A stretch of 12,121 nucleotides of DNA, from the NCBI GenBank assembly GCA_003537645.1, contig DPRM01000120.1, positions 1 to 12,121 on the forward strand. Reading direction: 5' to 3'. This stretch comes from Prolixibacteraceae bacterium. Its GTDB lineage: Bacteria; Bacteroidota; Bacteroidia; Bacteroidales; Prolixibacteraceae. The notes beneath the pieces were generated by a model, which had not been told where the DNA came from, searched no databases, and saw nothing but the letters and a program-made list of their open reading frames with translations. Positions 1 through 7,074 of this stretch are shown piece after piece; position 1 is the stretch's first letter, and every line of letters begins with the position of its first letter. The position numbers and the translations under genes are program-made.

Positions 1-564
1 TCCGCAGAGGTAGCAAATCGTATCCTTGTCCACCGTATTCTCCTTCAGGTAATACGTCACCCGTCCGAAATAGTCGCCTTCATCACGCCGCGAAGTACAA
101 AGAATGTACTTTTCAGGATCGAATGCTGCCCTTCCGTAAGCTTCGTCGGCAAAGTGAACGCCATGAATTATACGGTAATTCAACTCAGGATAGGATTTTA
201 TGTAGGAATGAAATGGCGATATTCCTGTTCCGGAGGCAATCATCAAGGTCGGATGGCCCTGTTTCGTTTTTTCGTTCAGAATGAAATAACCTTTCGGGCC
301 TTCAATGTCGAGCTCCGAACCGGGAGTAAGGTGACGCAGGTAACGTGAAAATTCGCCCGCCGGAATTTCACGGATCAAAAAATCGAGGTAATCGTCGGTC
401 GTCGCGCTGAAGATCGAATATTCGCGCCCTTTTTTCATATCCGGAATGCGGATTACAACGTATTGACCGGGTTCAAACTGAAAATCCTGCCGGTCGAGCC
501 TTAAAATAAAAGTTTCTGGAGTTATATTAATAATTTCCAGAACGGTATGCTTTCTTCGTTTCAT
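1..564 (-). CDS. Ferredoxin-NADP reductase-type FAD/NAD(P) oxidoreductase (C-terminus cut by window edge)
   Basis: Translating the minus strand from the ATG at 564-562 gives 188 uninterrupted codons running off the window start. The protein has the FNR fold order: an N-terminal FAD-binding beta barrel with REYS at residues 47-50 (the RxYS flavin-binding motif), GPKGYF at 89-94, then a nucleotide-binding domain opening with ASGTGISPF at 110-118. The visible end, YLCG at 185-188, matches the C-G turn that precedes the last segment in this family, so only a few dozen residues are probably missing. Such enzymes move electrons between NAD(P)H and ferredoxin, flavodoxin or another carrier in the cytosol. 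The partner and exact substrate cannot be told from sequence. It lies 138 bp downstream of lipA on the same strand; I see no terminator between them and no convincing promoter, so co-transcription is possible. There is no Shine-Dalgarno, as is usual in this phylum. Confidence 0.88.
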   Translation of the reverse strand, partial: MKRRKHTVLEIINITPETFILRLDRQDFQFEPGQYVVIRIPDMKKGREYSIFSATTDDYLDFLIREIPAGEFSRYLRHLTPGSELDIEGPKGYFILNEKTKQGHPTLMIASGTGISPFHSYIKSYPELNYRIIHGVHFADEAYGRAAFDPEKYILCTSRRDEGDYFGRVTYYLKENTVDKDTICYLCG

Positions 565-702
565 AGATGTTTTTAAAATTCAATTTGTCATTGGGTGGTC
601 ATTTATTTTCATTCAATTGCAATTGCGAAGACAATGACAATTAACAACTTACAACAACCACTTCATTCTTCTGCAAACTGCGACTGTCCACTTCGACTTT
701 TT
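565..702. other. lipA to FNR-like gene spacer with 12-bp palindrome
   Basis: This is a 138-bp AT-rich spacer between the lipA stop and the start of the oxidoreductase. It holds a perfect 12-bp palindrome, CAATTGCAATTG, at 614-625, formed by two tandem CAATTG units. No clear TAnnTTTG promoter box and no intrinsic terminator is visible. The palindrome could be an operator, but it is short and AT-rich enough to be chance. Confidence 0.35.
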
Positions 703-1566
703 CTACCCGTTTACATGCCTTTCAGCATGATAAGATGAGCGTACCAAAGGACTGCTTTCGACGTACGAAAAACCCCTTTTCATGCCTTCTTCCCTGTATT
801 TTTCAAAAACTTCAGGTTTAATGTATTCCTGAACTGGCAATAAATTGGAATCGGGTTGAAGATATTGTCCGATGGTCAGCACCTTGCATCCTGCTGCGCG
901 AAGGTCGTCCATCGCCTGCAACATTTCCTCTTCTGTTTCGCCAAGCCCAACCATAATGCCCGATTTAGCCACAATTCCTGATTCAGCAATAATTGAGATG
1001 GTTTGCAAACTTCGGTCGTAGCGGGCAGTACTGCGAACTTTTGGAGTCAGCCTCCGCACAGTTTCCATGTTGTGCGAAATCACATCGGGTGCAGCATCAA
1101 TTACTTTTTGAATGAGTTCCGGATTGGCATTAAAATCAGGAATCAGCGTTTCTATGGTCGTTCGGGGATTGAGTTCCTTAATCTTTCGTATGGTTGTTGC
1201 CCAAAATTCAGCGCCTCCATCGGCCAAATCGTCGCGTGTTACCGAAGTAATTACGCAGTGTTTTAATCCGAGGGTTTGTATTGTTTTGGCCAATCGAAGC
1301 GGTTCAAACCAATCGACCGGCTCCGGAACATCGTTTTGCACGTAGCAAAACCTACAGTTGCGGGTACATTTGTCGCCCAATATCATAAAACTTGCAGTTC
1401 CGGCATTCCAGCATTCGCCCTTGTTGGGACAGTTTCCGCTTGTGCAAATCGTATTTAAATGGTGGTCGGCAATTAATCGTTTTACTTTCGAATAGTTTTC
1501 CCCTTTGGGCAATTGAGACTTCATCCAACGCGGCAATCGTTCCCGTTCTGTTTTTAATTCAGACAT
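703..1566 (-). CDS. lipA: Lipoyl synthase
   Basis: LipA is a cytosolic radical SAM enzyme that inserts two sulfurs into octanoyl groups carried on lipoyl domains (pyruvate and 2-oxoglutarate dehydrogenase E2 subunits, GcvH), completing the lipoate cofactor. Both diagnostic cysteine sets are present. CTSGNCPNKGEC at residues 41-52 gives the CX4CX5C ligands of the auxiliary, sacrificial 4Fe-4S cluster. CTRNCRFC at 67-74 gives the CX3CX2C ligands of the SAM cluster. The C-terminal RSSYHA motif (276-281), whose serine ligates the auxiliary cluster, is intact. At 287 residues it is a normal length and looks functional. The ATG at 1566-1564 is chosen because it gives the usual short N-terminus; no Shine-Dalgarno is seen. 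It follows the radical SAM/SPASM gene by 75 bp on the same strand. No lipB or lplA is seen in the window, so the source of octanoyl-protein is encoded elsewhere. Confidence 0.97.
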   Translation of the reverse strand: MSELKTERERLPRWMKSQLPKGENYSKVKRLIADHHLNTICTSGNCPNKGECWNAGTASFMILGDKCTRNCRFCYVQNDVPEPVDWFEPLRLAKTIQTLGLKHCVITSVTRDDLADGGAEFWATTIRKIKELNPRTTIETLIPDFNANPELIQKVIDAAPDVISHNMETVRRLTPKVRSTARYDRSLQTISIIAESGIVAKSGIMVGLGETEEEMLQAMDDLRAAGCKVLTIGQYLQPDSNLLPVQEYIKPEVFEKYREEGMKRGFSYVESSPLVRSSYHAERHVNG

Positions 1567-1609
1567 CTTGTAAAATTGTGTTCAGCCATAGAAACAGAAT
1601 TCGGGAAAT

Positions 1610-1640
1610 GAAGTTCATCCGACAGACGAAGTTTCATCGG
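1610..1640. repeat. Imperfect 12-13 bp direct repeat in the rSAM-lipA spacer
   Basis: GAAGTTCATCCG at 1610-1621 and GAAGTTTCATCGG at 1628-1640 are near-identical direct copies 18 bp apart, lying in the 75-bp spacer just after the radical SAM stop codon. They may be a small duplication or a regulator site for lipA. No known motif is recognised, and chance similarity is not excluded. Confidence 0.3.
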
Positions 1641-1641
1641 T

Positions 1642-2724
1642 TTATCCCTGTTCGAGCCGATGCAAATGACAAAAAAGAAGTTCGCCTGTCTCCTCATTCC
1701 GAAGGTGTAGCCCGTTTCCTTCGCAATACTTATAAAACTCACATTCGGCGCACAATCCGGTCTTTGTCCAACTCCGGTCTCTGTATTTCTGAAACCGGTT
1801 GATCCAAACATCGGCCAGATTATCCTGATAAATATTTCCCTGAATGAAATTATTTCGCAGACTGGGACAGGCAGAGATTGAGCCATCGGCCAAAACGGAG
1901 CCGATATTAATTCCGGCACGGCAGAAGAAAAAATTATCACGAACCTCGCCTTCGTAGCTTCCTAAAAAACCTTCGCACCCATAGTTTAGTCTGATCTTTC
2001 CTGAAAGTCGGGTCTCTTTGATAAATTCAAAAAGTCCTTTGAATTCAGAAGCTGACAATTGGAGCATCTCATTCTCTTTTGCTCGTCCAATTGGGAAAAT
2101 TTTAAATACCCGCCATTCGGTAATTCCTTTGCTAATCAGAAAATCGCGAAGTTGGCGCAGCTCTCCAAAATTCATACGGTTTACACAGGTTACCACATCG
2201 TATTTCAAACCAGGAAATGTGAGCAAAAGACTGATTGCCGAAATAGCTTTCGCAAAACTTGTTGGGTTATTCCTTAGCCAGTTGTGCGATTCTTCCAGAC
2301 CATCGAGGCTAATTGTAACCGTTCTCAAACCAGAATTAATAAGCAACTGTAATTTAGGTTCGGTCAGCAACATTCCATTGGTTACCATTCCCCACGGAAA
2401 CCCGCGATCATAAAGGCTTTGACCAATTCCAGCTAGGTCTTTACGCAAAAGCACTTCGCCGCCTGTGAGAACAACAATGGTTTTGTTTGGATTAACCAAT
2501 CCCTCCAACTGATCGATTGCACGTAAAAAATCAGAAAGTGGCATGTCTTTTACCGCAGCATCTTGCTTGCAATCGCTTCCGCAGTGCTGGCAGTTTAGGT
2601 TACAACGGAGAGTGCATTCCCAGAACAGATACGAAAGAGAGTGAATCTTACTTTCATTCTCTTTAAATTTCCGAAACAAATCGAGCGCAATTTTCTTACG
2701 AAAAGGAATTTTTGAAACGGTCAT
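1642..2724 (-). CDS. Radical SAM/SPASM enzyme of the rSAM/lipoprotein system
   Basis: This 360-residue protein has an N-terminal radical SAM domain with CNLNCQHC at residues 41-48 (CX3CX2C, the SAM 4Fe-4S ligands), flanked by extra cysteines at 37 and 52, and the SAM-binding LTGGE at 86-90. The C-terminal third is a SPASM-type cluster domain: C250, C268, C286 in GSISACPSL, then CAEC at 325-328, C334 and C352, enough to bind auxiliary 4Fe-4S clusters. SPASM enzymes usually modify peptides or proteins. Its ATG overlaps the stop of the upstream lipoprotein gene by 4 bp (ATGA), implying translational coupling. This pairing matches the TIGRFAMs models I recall as TIGR04133 (enzyme) and TIGR04134 (lipoprotein), for which no reaction was assigned. 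The natural inference is that the lipoprotein is its substrate. It would act in the cytosol before or during export of the partner. The reaction is unknown. Confidence 0.9.
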   Translation of the reverse strand: MTVSKIPFRKKIALDLFRKFKENESKIHSLSYLFWECTLRCNLNCQHCGSDCKQDAAVKDMPLSDFLRAIDQLEGLVNPNKTIVVLTGGEVLLRKDLAGIGQSLYDRGFPWGMVTNGMLLTEPKLQLLINSGLRTVTISLDGLEESHNWLRNNPTSFAKAISAISLLLTFPGLKYDVVTCVNRMNFGELRQLRDFLISKGITEWRVFKIFPIGRAKENEMLQLSASEFKGLFEFIKETRLSGKIRLNYGCEGFLGSYEGEVRDNFFFCRAGINIGSVLADGSISACPSLRNNFIQGNIYQDNLADVWINRFQKYRDRSWTKTGLCAECEFYKYCEGNGLHLRNEETGELLFCHLHRLEQG

Positions 2725-3206
2725 TTTTTAGTCTTCAGTTTAACATTCAATTCCTTTTCTGTACGGCCACTATACCAGCTTTTATCGCCACCGGTAAATT
2801 TCGGATTTTGGAAAACAATCGTTGTATCAAGCGACTCATATTCGCCATTTAATGCCCCGTCAATATCAGTAAATTTCACATGATAAGTCTGATCCTTCGG
2901 GAATGCACCTTTATTGGTTAAAGTATATGTTCCTGTACTTTCTGCTGAAACAGAATGATCTAAATCCACAGGCATTTTCCCGTTTTCAGTGTCTATTTCC
3001 TGACTCATTTCTATTTTGATACCTGCAATTGGTCTCCTTTCGCCAACCGACTCAACTTTTCCTTTTACAATAAAATCTGCTGAAGGGGTTCCATACATTG
3101 CCTTAATTCCAAACGGATCGCAGGAAGTAGCAAATCCGAGCAACGAAAGCAGAAGCGTGATAATTGAATTGTATGATTTCAGGAATTTTAAACGGATGAC
3201 TTTCAT
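2721..3206 (-). CDS. Putative lipoprotein partner of the radical SAM enzyme (rSAM/lipoprotein system)
   Basis: A 161-residue protein with a lipoprotein signal peptide: basic start, hydrophobic stretch at about residues 14-26, and lipobox ATSC ending at Cys29. After lipidation it would begin CDPFG. There is no obvious acidic surface-export signal right after the cysteine, so its final leaflet is unclear. The body resembles a single Ig-like or carboxypeptidase-regulatory-like beta sandwich (KGKVES at 48-53, PIAGIKIEM at 59-67, TGTYTL at 91-96, TYHVKFTDIDG at 107-117). A conserved-looking tail, GGDKSWYSG at 139-147, is followed by a basic strand ending in KTKK. The MYGTPSADF stretch at 37-45 right after the signal region fits what I recall of TIGR04134. 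The only cysteine in the mature protein is the lipidated one. It is the first gene of an overlapping pair with the radical SAM gene and is probably its substrate, though no modified residue is known. Confidence 0.87.
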   Translation of the reverse strand: MKVIRLKFLKSYNSIITLLLSLLGFATSCDPFGIKAMYGTPSADFIVKGKVESVGERRPIAGIKIEMSQEIDTENGKMPVDLDHSVSAESTGTYTLTNKGAFPKDQTYHVKFTDIDGALNGEYESLDTTIVFQNPKFTGGDKSWYSGRTEKELNVKLKTKK

Positions 3207-3408
3207 AGTTTTTGGTCTTTAGTCGATAGATGGTACTTACGGCAAATTAGTTGCTTTAGTTAAAATTTAAACACTTTTTGTAAAATTTAATTTGGCTTCG
3301 AAACAATAATTGGGAACAAGGTAAAAATACATATTTCGATGGCTGATTAAACTAATAAAATCCGTAAAAGATACTTATTTTGCAGAACAACTATTCAATA
3401 AAACAATC
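3207..3408. promoter_or_regulatory. Divergent intergenic region with tandem TAAAATTTAA repeats
   Basis: This 202-bp AT-rich region separates the minus-strand lipoprotein/rSAM/lipA group from the plus-strand oxidoreductase gene, so it should hold promoters in both directions. TAAAATTTAA occurs twice (3261-3270 and 3281-3290) at a 20-bp period, about two helical turns. On the minus strand TAATTTG (complement of 3243-3249), and on the plus strand TATTTTG (3376-3382), resemble the Bacteroidota -7 box TAnnTTTG, but each is one base short, so I do not call them as promoters. Confidence 0.4.
3261..3290. repeat. Tandem 10-bp direct repeat, 20-bp period
   Basis: Two identical TAAAATTTAA copies at 3261-3270 and 3281-3290 are separated by ACACTTTTTG. 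They start 55 bp upstream of the lipoprotein start codon and lie just upstream of a near-consensus -7 box. Spacing on one helix face suits a dimeric regulator or an UP-like element. The A+T-only composition makes chance plausible. Confidence 0.4.
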
Positions 3409-4398
3409 ATGAACAAAACATACAACTGGGCTATTCTGGGATGCGGAAGAATAGCACGTAAATTTGTAGGCGACCTTAAATTACTTCCCAATGCACGTCT
3501 TTATGCTGCGGCTTCAAGGTCGCTTGAAAATGCGCAAAGTTTTGCTTCGGAATTGGGGTTCGAAAAGGCTTATGGCAGCTACAAAGAAATGGTGAACGAC
3601 CCCGAAGTTGATGTGGTTTACATTGCATCTCCCCACTCCCACCATTGCGAACACACTCTTTTATGCCTGAACCACCAAAAAGCTGTTTTGTGCGAAAAAG
3701 CATTTGCAATCAATTCAAAAGAAGTCAGCTTAATGATTGAAGCTGCACAAAATAACAATACTTTCCTGATGGAGGCTTTCTGGACAAGGTTTCAGCCCAG
3801 CTTTCTGAAAGCAATGGAGATTATCCGTTCAGGAGAATTAGGCGCACTGAAAATGGTTCGCTCCGATTTCGCATTTAATGCTGAATACAATCCGGAGAAA
3901 AGACTGTACAATGTGAACCTGGGAGGCGGTTCGCTGCTCGACATTGGAATTTATCCGATATTCATGTCGCTTACTGCATTGGGAAAACCTTCTGAAATTA
4001 AGACGATGGCTCAATTTTGTCCTACTGGTGCCGAAGAAACCATCCAAATGGCATTCCGCTATCCGGGAGGAGAAATGGCTTCGCTGGTTTCCAGTTTCGC
4101 ATCGCATTCGCCAACCCAAACCGAGTACTGGTTCGAAAACGGATATCTGAGGCTCAATCGTCGTTTCAATACGCCAACCTCAATTACTTACTGGAAAAAC
4201 TGGGAAGAAGAAAAAACCATTACTTTCGACAAAGGTGAAGGTAATGGTTACGAATACGAGGCGGCGCATGTAATGCAATGTCTTGATGCCGGAAAAACAG
4301 AAAGTGATCTGATGCCGCTGTCGTTTTCTGCTGATATGATGGAAATTATGGATTGGGTAAGAAAAGATGCCGGAATTATATTTCCAGGGCACGACTAA
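3409..4398 (+). CDS. Gfo/Idh/MocA family NAD(P)-dependent oxidoreductase (dihydrodiol dehydrogenase-like)
   Basis: A 329-residue cytosolic enzyme with an N-terminal Rossmann fold (AILGCGRIA at residues 8-16, GxGxxA dinucleotide motif) and a C-terminal alpha/beta substrate domain. The catalytic lysine sits in CEKAF at 95-99 (K97), the family's EKP-like motif. GGSLLDIGIYP at 173-183 supplies D178 and Y182, the pattern seen in dimeric dihydrodiol dehydrogenase-type members, and MEAFWTRFQP at 121-130 is typical of the same branch. These enzymes oxidise or reduce sugars, inositols or diols; the substrate here cannot be assigned. Length is normal and no signal peptide is visible. The first ATG is used because it puts the Rossmann strand at the usual place. 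The FRG-domain gene begins 13 bp after the stop, so the two are probably one transcript. Confidence 0.93.
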   Translation: MNKTYNWAILGCGRIARKFVGDLKLLPNARLYAAASRSLENAQSFASELGFEKAYGSYKEMVNDPEVDVVYIASPHSHHCEHTLLCLNHQKAVLCEKAFAINSKEVSLMIEAAQNNNTFLMEAFWTRFQPSFLKAMEIIRSGELGALKMVRSDFAFNAEYNPEKRLYNVNLGGGSLLDIGIYPIFMSLTALGKPSEIKTMAQFCPTGAEETIQMAFRYPGGEMASLVSSFASHSPTQTEYWFENGYLRLNRRFNTPTSITYWKNWEEEKTITFDKGEGNGYEYEAAHVMQCLDAGKTESDLMPLSFSADMMEIMDWVRKDAGIIFPGHD

Positions 4399-4411
4399 AT
4401 ACCAAACGATT

Positions 4412-5218
4412 ATGGCTACAAATTTGATTCAGCAAAATGACATTATTGTCGGTTGCTGGGAACAGCTTTGTGAAGAAGTTTACCACGATTCGTGGAAACC
4501 CCAAATGGGAAGATACCGCTCAGATTATGCTTTCAGGGGCTTATCAGACCTGAATTACGAATTAAAAAACAGTTTTCTCCGGAATTGCGGCGACAAACCA
4601 GAACTGGAATATCACTTACTTCGGAACTTCCGCAAATATTCAATCACCCGCGATCCGCAGTTAACAAGTACTTTCTGGCGCGCACTGGTACTTGCCCAAC
4701 ATCACGGGTTGCCTACCAGATTGATCGACTGGACTTATTCGCCCTTTAACGCGATGCATTTTGCCACAGCCAATACCGAAAAATACGATACCGACGGAGT
4801 AATCTGGAAGGTTGACTTTGTTAAAGTAAACCAACTCGTGCCCACACCATTAAGCAACGGACTTGAAGAAGAAAAATGCAATGCTTTTACGGTCGAAATG
4901 CTCGAAAATATTGTTTCACTGGGCGATTTCGACCGGTTGTTTACTGAAAATCAGGTGCTGTTTTTTGAACCGCCCTCGCTGGACGAGCGCATCGTCAACC
5001 AATTCGCTTTGTTTTCGGTAATGAACAACCCGACAGCAATTATGGATGAATGGCTTATTCTGCATCCGGACTTGTACAGGAGAATCATTATTCCTAAAGA
5101 ATTAAAACTGGAAATAAGGGACAAACTTGATCAGGCAAACATTACAGAAAGAGTACTTTTTCCGGGTCTCGACGGACTGGCCAAATGGCTGAAACGTCAT
5201 TACAAACCAGTTGATTAA
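4412..5218 (+). CDS. FRG domain-containing protein
   Basis: I place the start at the ATG at 4412, giving 268 residues. An earlier in-frame ATG at 4367 would overlap the upstream gene by 32 bp and add residues unlike the family. The name-giving motif YAFRGLSD is at residues 39-46. The second conserved block, AQHHGLPTRLIDWTYSP, is at 95-111 and is followed by an NAMHFA stretch. The end holds LFPGLDGLAKWLK at 249-261, also usual for FRG proteins. The domain (Pfam FRG) is widespread in bacteria and phages and has no settled biochemical function that I know of. No signal peptide or membrane segment is seen, so it is probably cytosolic. It follows the oxidoreductase by 13 bp and is likely co-transcribed. 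Its TAA stop overlaps the stop of the convergent glycosidase gene in a shared TTAA. Confidence 0.9.
   Translation: MATNLIQQNDIIVGCWEQLCEEVYHDSWKPQMGRYRSDYAFRGLSDLNYELKNSFLRNCGDKPELEYHLLRNFRKYSITRDPQLTSTFWRALVLAQHHGLPTRLIDWTYSPFNAMHFATANTEKYDTDGVIWKVDFVKVNQLVPTPLSNGLEEEKCNAFTVEMLENIVSLGDFDRLFTENQVLFFEPPSLDERIVNQFALFSVMNNPTAIMDEWLILHPDLYRRIIIPKELKLEIRDKLDQANITERVLFPGLDGLAKWLKRHYKPVD
5215..5218. other. Shared TTAA stop codons of convergent genes
   Basis: The palindromic TTAA serves as TAA on the plus strand (5216-5218, FRG gene) and TAA on the minus strand (5217-5215, glycosidase gene). The coding regions overlap by 4 bp, so no intrinsic terminator can lie between them. Confidence 0.9.
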
Positions 5219-7074
5219 ATATTCGAAATTCTGACAAATCCTCCGGACGGAACCAACAAATCGATGTTGTTTTTATTCTTGGTTTTCAAAGTACCTTTTT
5301 CAACTGAAACTCCCTTACAATTAAACATCTCGAAGTTATACTCGACTCCTGATTTTCCGGAAAGTAAACGAATTATTTCTGTTGGTTTGGAGTTGATAAT
5401 ATCAATTGGAGAATCAAGCGTAAGCGGTAGATTTAATGTATAATCCTCGTAAACCATGTAAATGATTTTCTTTTCATCTTCTACTTTTACTACCGGATAA
5501 AACTGTGAAACCTGCATCGGTTCAAAAGAACCTTCAAAAATCACTTTATAGTTTTGTTTCCAGTACTTTAGCCAAAAACGAATGGTTTGTTTTGATTCTT
5601 CGGGCAAAGTTGAAATATAAAACGACAGATAAGGATTACCAAACAATACCGATTGAATTTTACGGGCTACATCTTCCGGTTTTTCTCTCGGATTAAAAGC
5701 GACCACTTCCATAAAAGGAGTGTATTTTCCGTAGAGCAGGCGATTATTCACCATTTTTTCTCGAACCACTTTCGAGTTTTCAACACCCACAAATCCGGTC
5801 AGGAAATTCTGGTAACTAATAAGGTTTGGCCCAACAATTGGAAATTTCTGGCCTAAAAAGATATCCGGATCAATCGCTTTAAGTCTTGCTTCCATTTCGG
5901 AATAAAGCGTATCCACAGCCAGATCAATCGAAACAAAATCCCTTCCCTTGTCTTCCTCAATTAGTGCTCCTTCTTTGGGATAAAATCCTTTCAGAAAATC
6001 GAACCAGTAACCGTCGAATTTCCATTCCGACAAAAAATTGGCATAAGTGCTTATCAGGTGTTTTCTCACTTCAGGATAGCGTGGATCGAGTACGTACATT
6101 TGCCGGGGAGCGCGGTAACGAATATATTTTCCCTCATATTTTTTCAGGATAACCGGATTACCACCAATAAAAGGCATCGAATACCATAAATACAACGGCA
6201 TACCCATCTCAATGCACTTTTGCTTAAAAGTATTCATAGTTTTATAACTTTCCTCTGAATACGAATAGGCAGTATCAATTTTCATATTGACCAAAGCCTG
6301 CCAGCCATCATCAACTAAAACCGATTTAAAGTTGAATGTTTTAAGCGAATCGAGTTCCTTTGTAATATTTTCGAGCGGAATATTGCGGTGCATCGGATAC
6401 CATGTTGAAAAAACAGGCACATTGGTGGTATCAACACTGGCCTTTCCAATACTAAATTCGTGTGCTAAAAACCAGGAAGAAGCATCAAAAATAGCTTTTG
6501 AAAAATGTATATTCCTGAAATCGACCAGTACTTCGGCCTGATAATCCTGAAGGCTGGAAAGTGGCGGATTATCTTCGAAAAATCCAAGATTAAATACGAT
6601 GGAATCATTTTCCTCCCGGATATTTGTGCTAACAAACTTCGCCTGATAAGCGTCTCTGCAGGTTAGGGTAATCTGATTCTGATCGTTAATAGTTAATCCT
6701 GATATAATTGAAAAGCTGGCGGCAGCCCGGTCGTAAGAGGGCATCGAAAAGTAAGATTTATTCGACCATGTTTTTGAATTCCAAATTTGATTGATCTTAT
6801 CCTTTGGAAATTTTACAGATACATTAAACGTTGGAGGGGCAGCAGCATAAGTCGAATGCAGATAGATATTCAGTATATATTTTTGAAGCCCTAAATCAGT
6901 AATTTCAATACTTGCCTCAAAAGGAGTCAGGCTTCCTTCGATTCTTATTTTGCTCTTATTAAAAACATAGTAATTATCGGGCTCAAAAGCGCGTACAAAA
7001 TTTAGCCCTGAAAAAAGCAGCATCAATAGCATCAAACCGAATAACTTCAATCCCTGTCCCGACTTAAATTTCAT
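5215..7074 (-). CDS. Secreted clan GH-D-like glycoside hydrolase (alpha-galactosidase-like)
   Basis: A 619-residue exported protein. It has a signal peptide (basic start, hydrophobic residues 9-24, likely cleavage after VRA at 27-29), an N-terminal beta-rich domain to about residue 215, a TIM barrel at about 220-500 and a C-terminal beta domain. The barrel shows STWYPMHR at 223-230, LVDDGWQ at 253-259 and DGYWFDFLKG at 354-363. These align with the GH36/GH27 pattern in which the aspartate after the aromatic pair (D359) would be the nucleophile. I cannot find the usual SGGxRxD-type acid/base motif downstream, where QKFPIVG and VENSKVVREK occur instead. The substrate specificity is therefore open, and a divergent GH36-related family is as likely as a true alpha-galactosidase. 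It probably acts on glycans in the periplasm or outside the cell. No SusC/SusD partner lies nearby. It converges on the FRG gene with a 4-bp overlap. Confidence 0.75.
   Translation of the reverse strand: MKFKSGQGLKLFGLMLLMLLFSGLNFVRAFEPDNYYVFNKSKIRIEGSLTPFEASIEITDLGLQKYILNIYLHSTYAAAPPTFNVSVKFPKDKINQIWNSKTWSNKSYFSMPSYDRAAASFSIISGLTINDQNQITLTCRDAYQAKFVSTNIREENDSIVFNLGFFEDNPPLSSLQDYQAEVLVDFRNIHFSKAIFDASSWFLAHEFSIGKASVDTTNVPVFSTWYPMHRNIPLENITKELDSLKTFNFKSVLVDDGWQALVNMKIDTAYSYSEESYKTMNTFKQKCIEMGMPLYLWYSMPFIGGNPVILKKYEGKYIRYRAPRQMYVLDPRYPEVRKHLISTYANFLSEWKFDGYWFDFLKGFYPKEGALIEEDKGRDFVSIDLAVDTLYSEMEARLKAIDPDIFLGQKFPIVGPNLISYQNFLTGFVGVENSKVVREKMVNNRLLYGKYTPFMEVVAFNPREKPEDVARKIQSVLFGNPYLSFYISTLPEESKQTIRFWLKYWKQNYKVIFEGSFEPMQVSQFYPVVKVEDEKKIIYMVYEDYTLNLPLTLDSPIDIINSKPTEIIRLLSGKSGVEYNFEMFNCKGVSVEKGTLKTKNKNNIDLLVPSGGFVRISNI

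Noticed and set aside
1392..1802. A 136-codon plus-strand frame opposite lipA and the radical SAM gene
   Set aside because: Antisense to two clearly conserved genes, with no family resemblance.
1554..1940. A 128-codon minus-strand frame over the end of the radical SAM gene and the lipA start
   Set aside because: Out of frame with the radical SAM coding sequence whose SPASM cysteines lie in the same DNA; a shadow frame.
3243..3249. Possible minus-strand -7 box TAATTTG for the lipoprotein gene
   Set aside because: One base short of the consensus and no clear -33 element; mentioned only in the intergenic entry.
3376..3382. Possible -7 box TATTTTG for the oxidoreductase gene
   Set aside because: One base short of TAnnTTTG and no -33 element at the right distance; too weak to call.
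4367..4411. Earlier ATG for the FRG-domain gene
   Set aside because: It would overlap the oxidoreductase gene by 32 bp and add 15 residues unlike FRG proteins; ATG at 4412 fits better.
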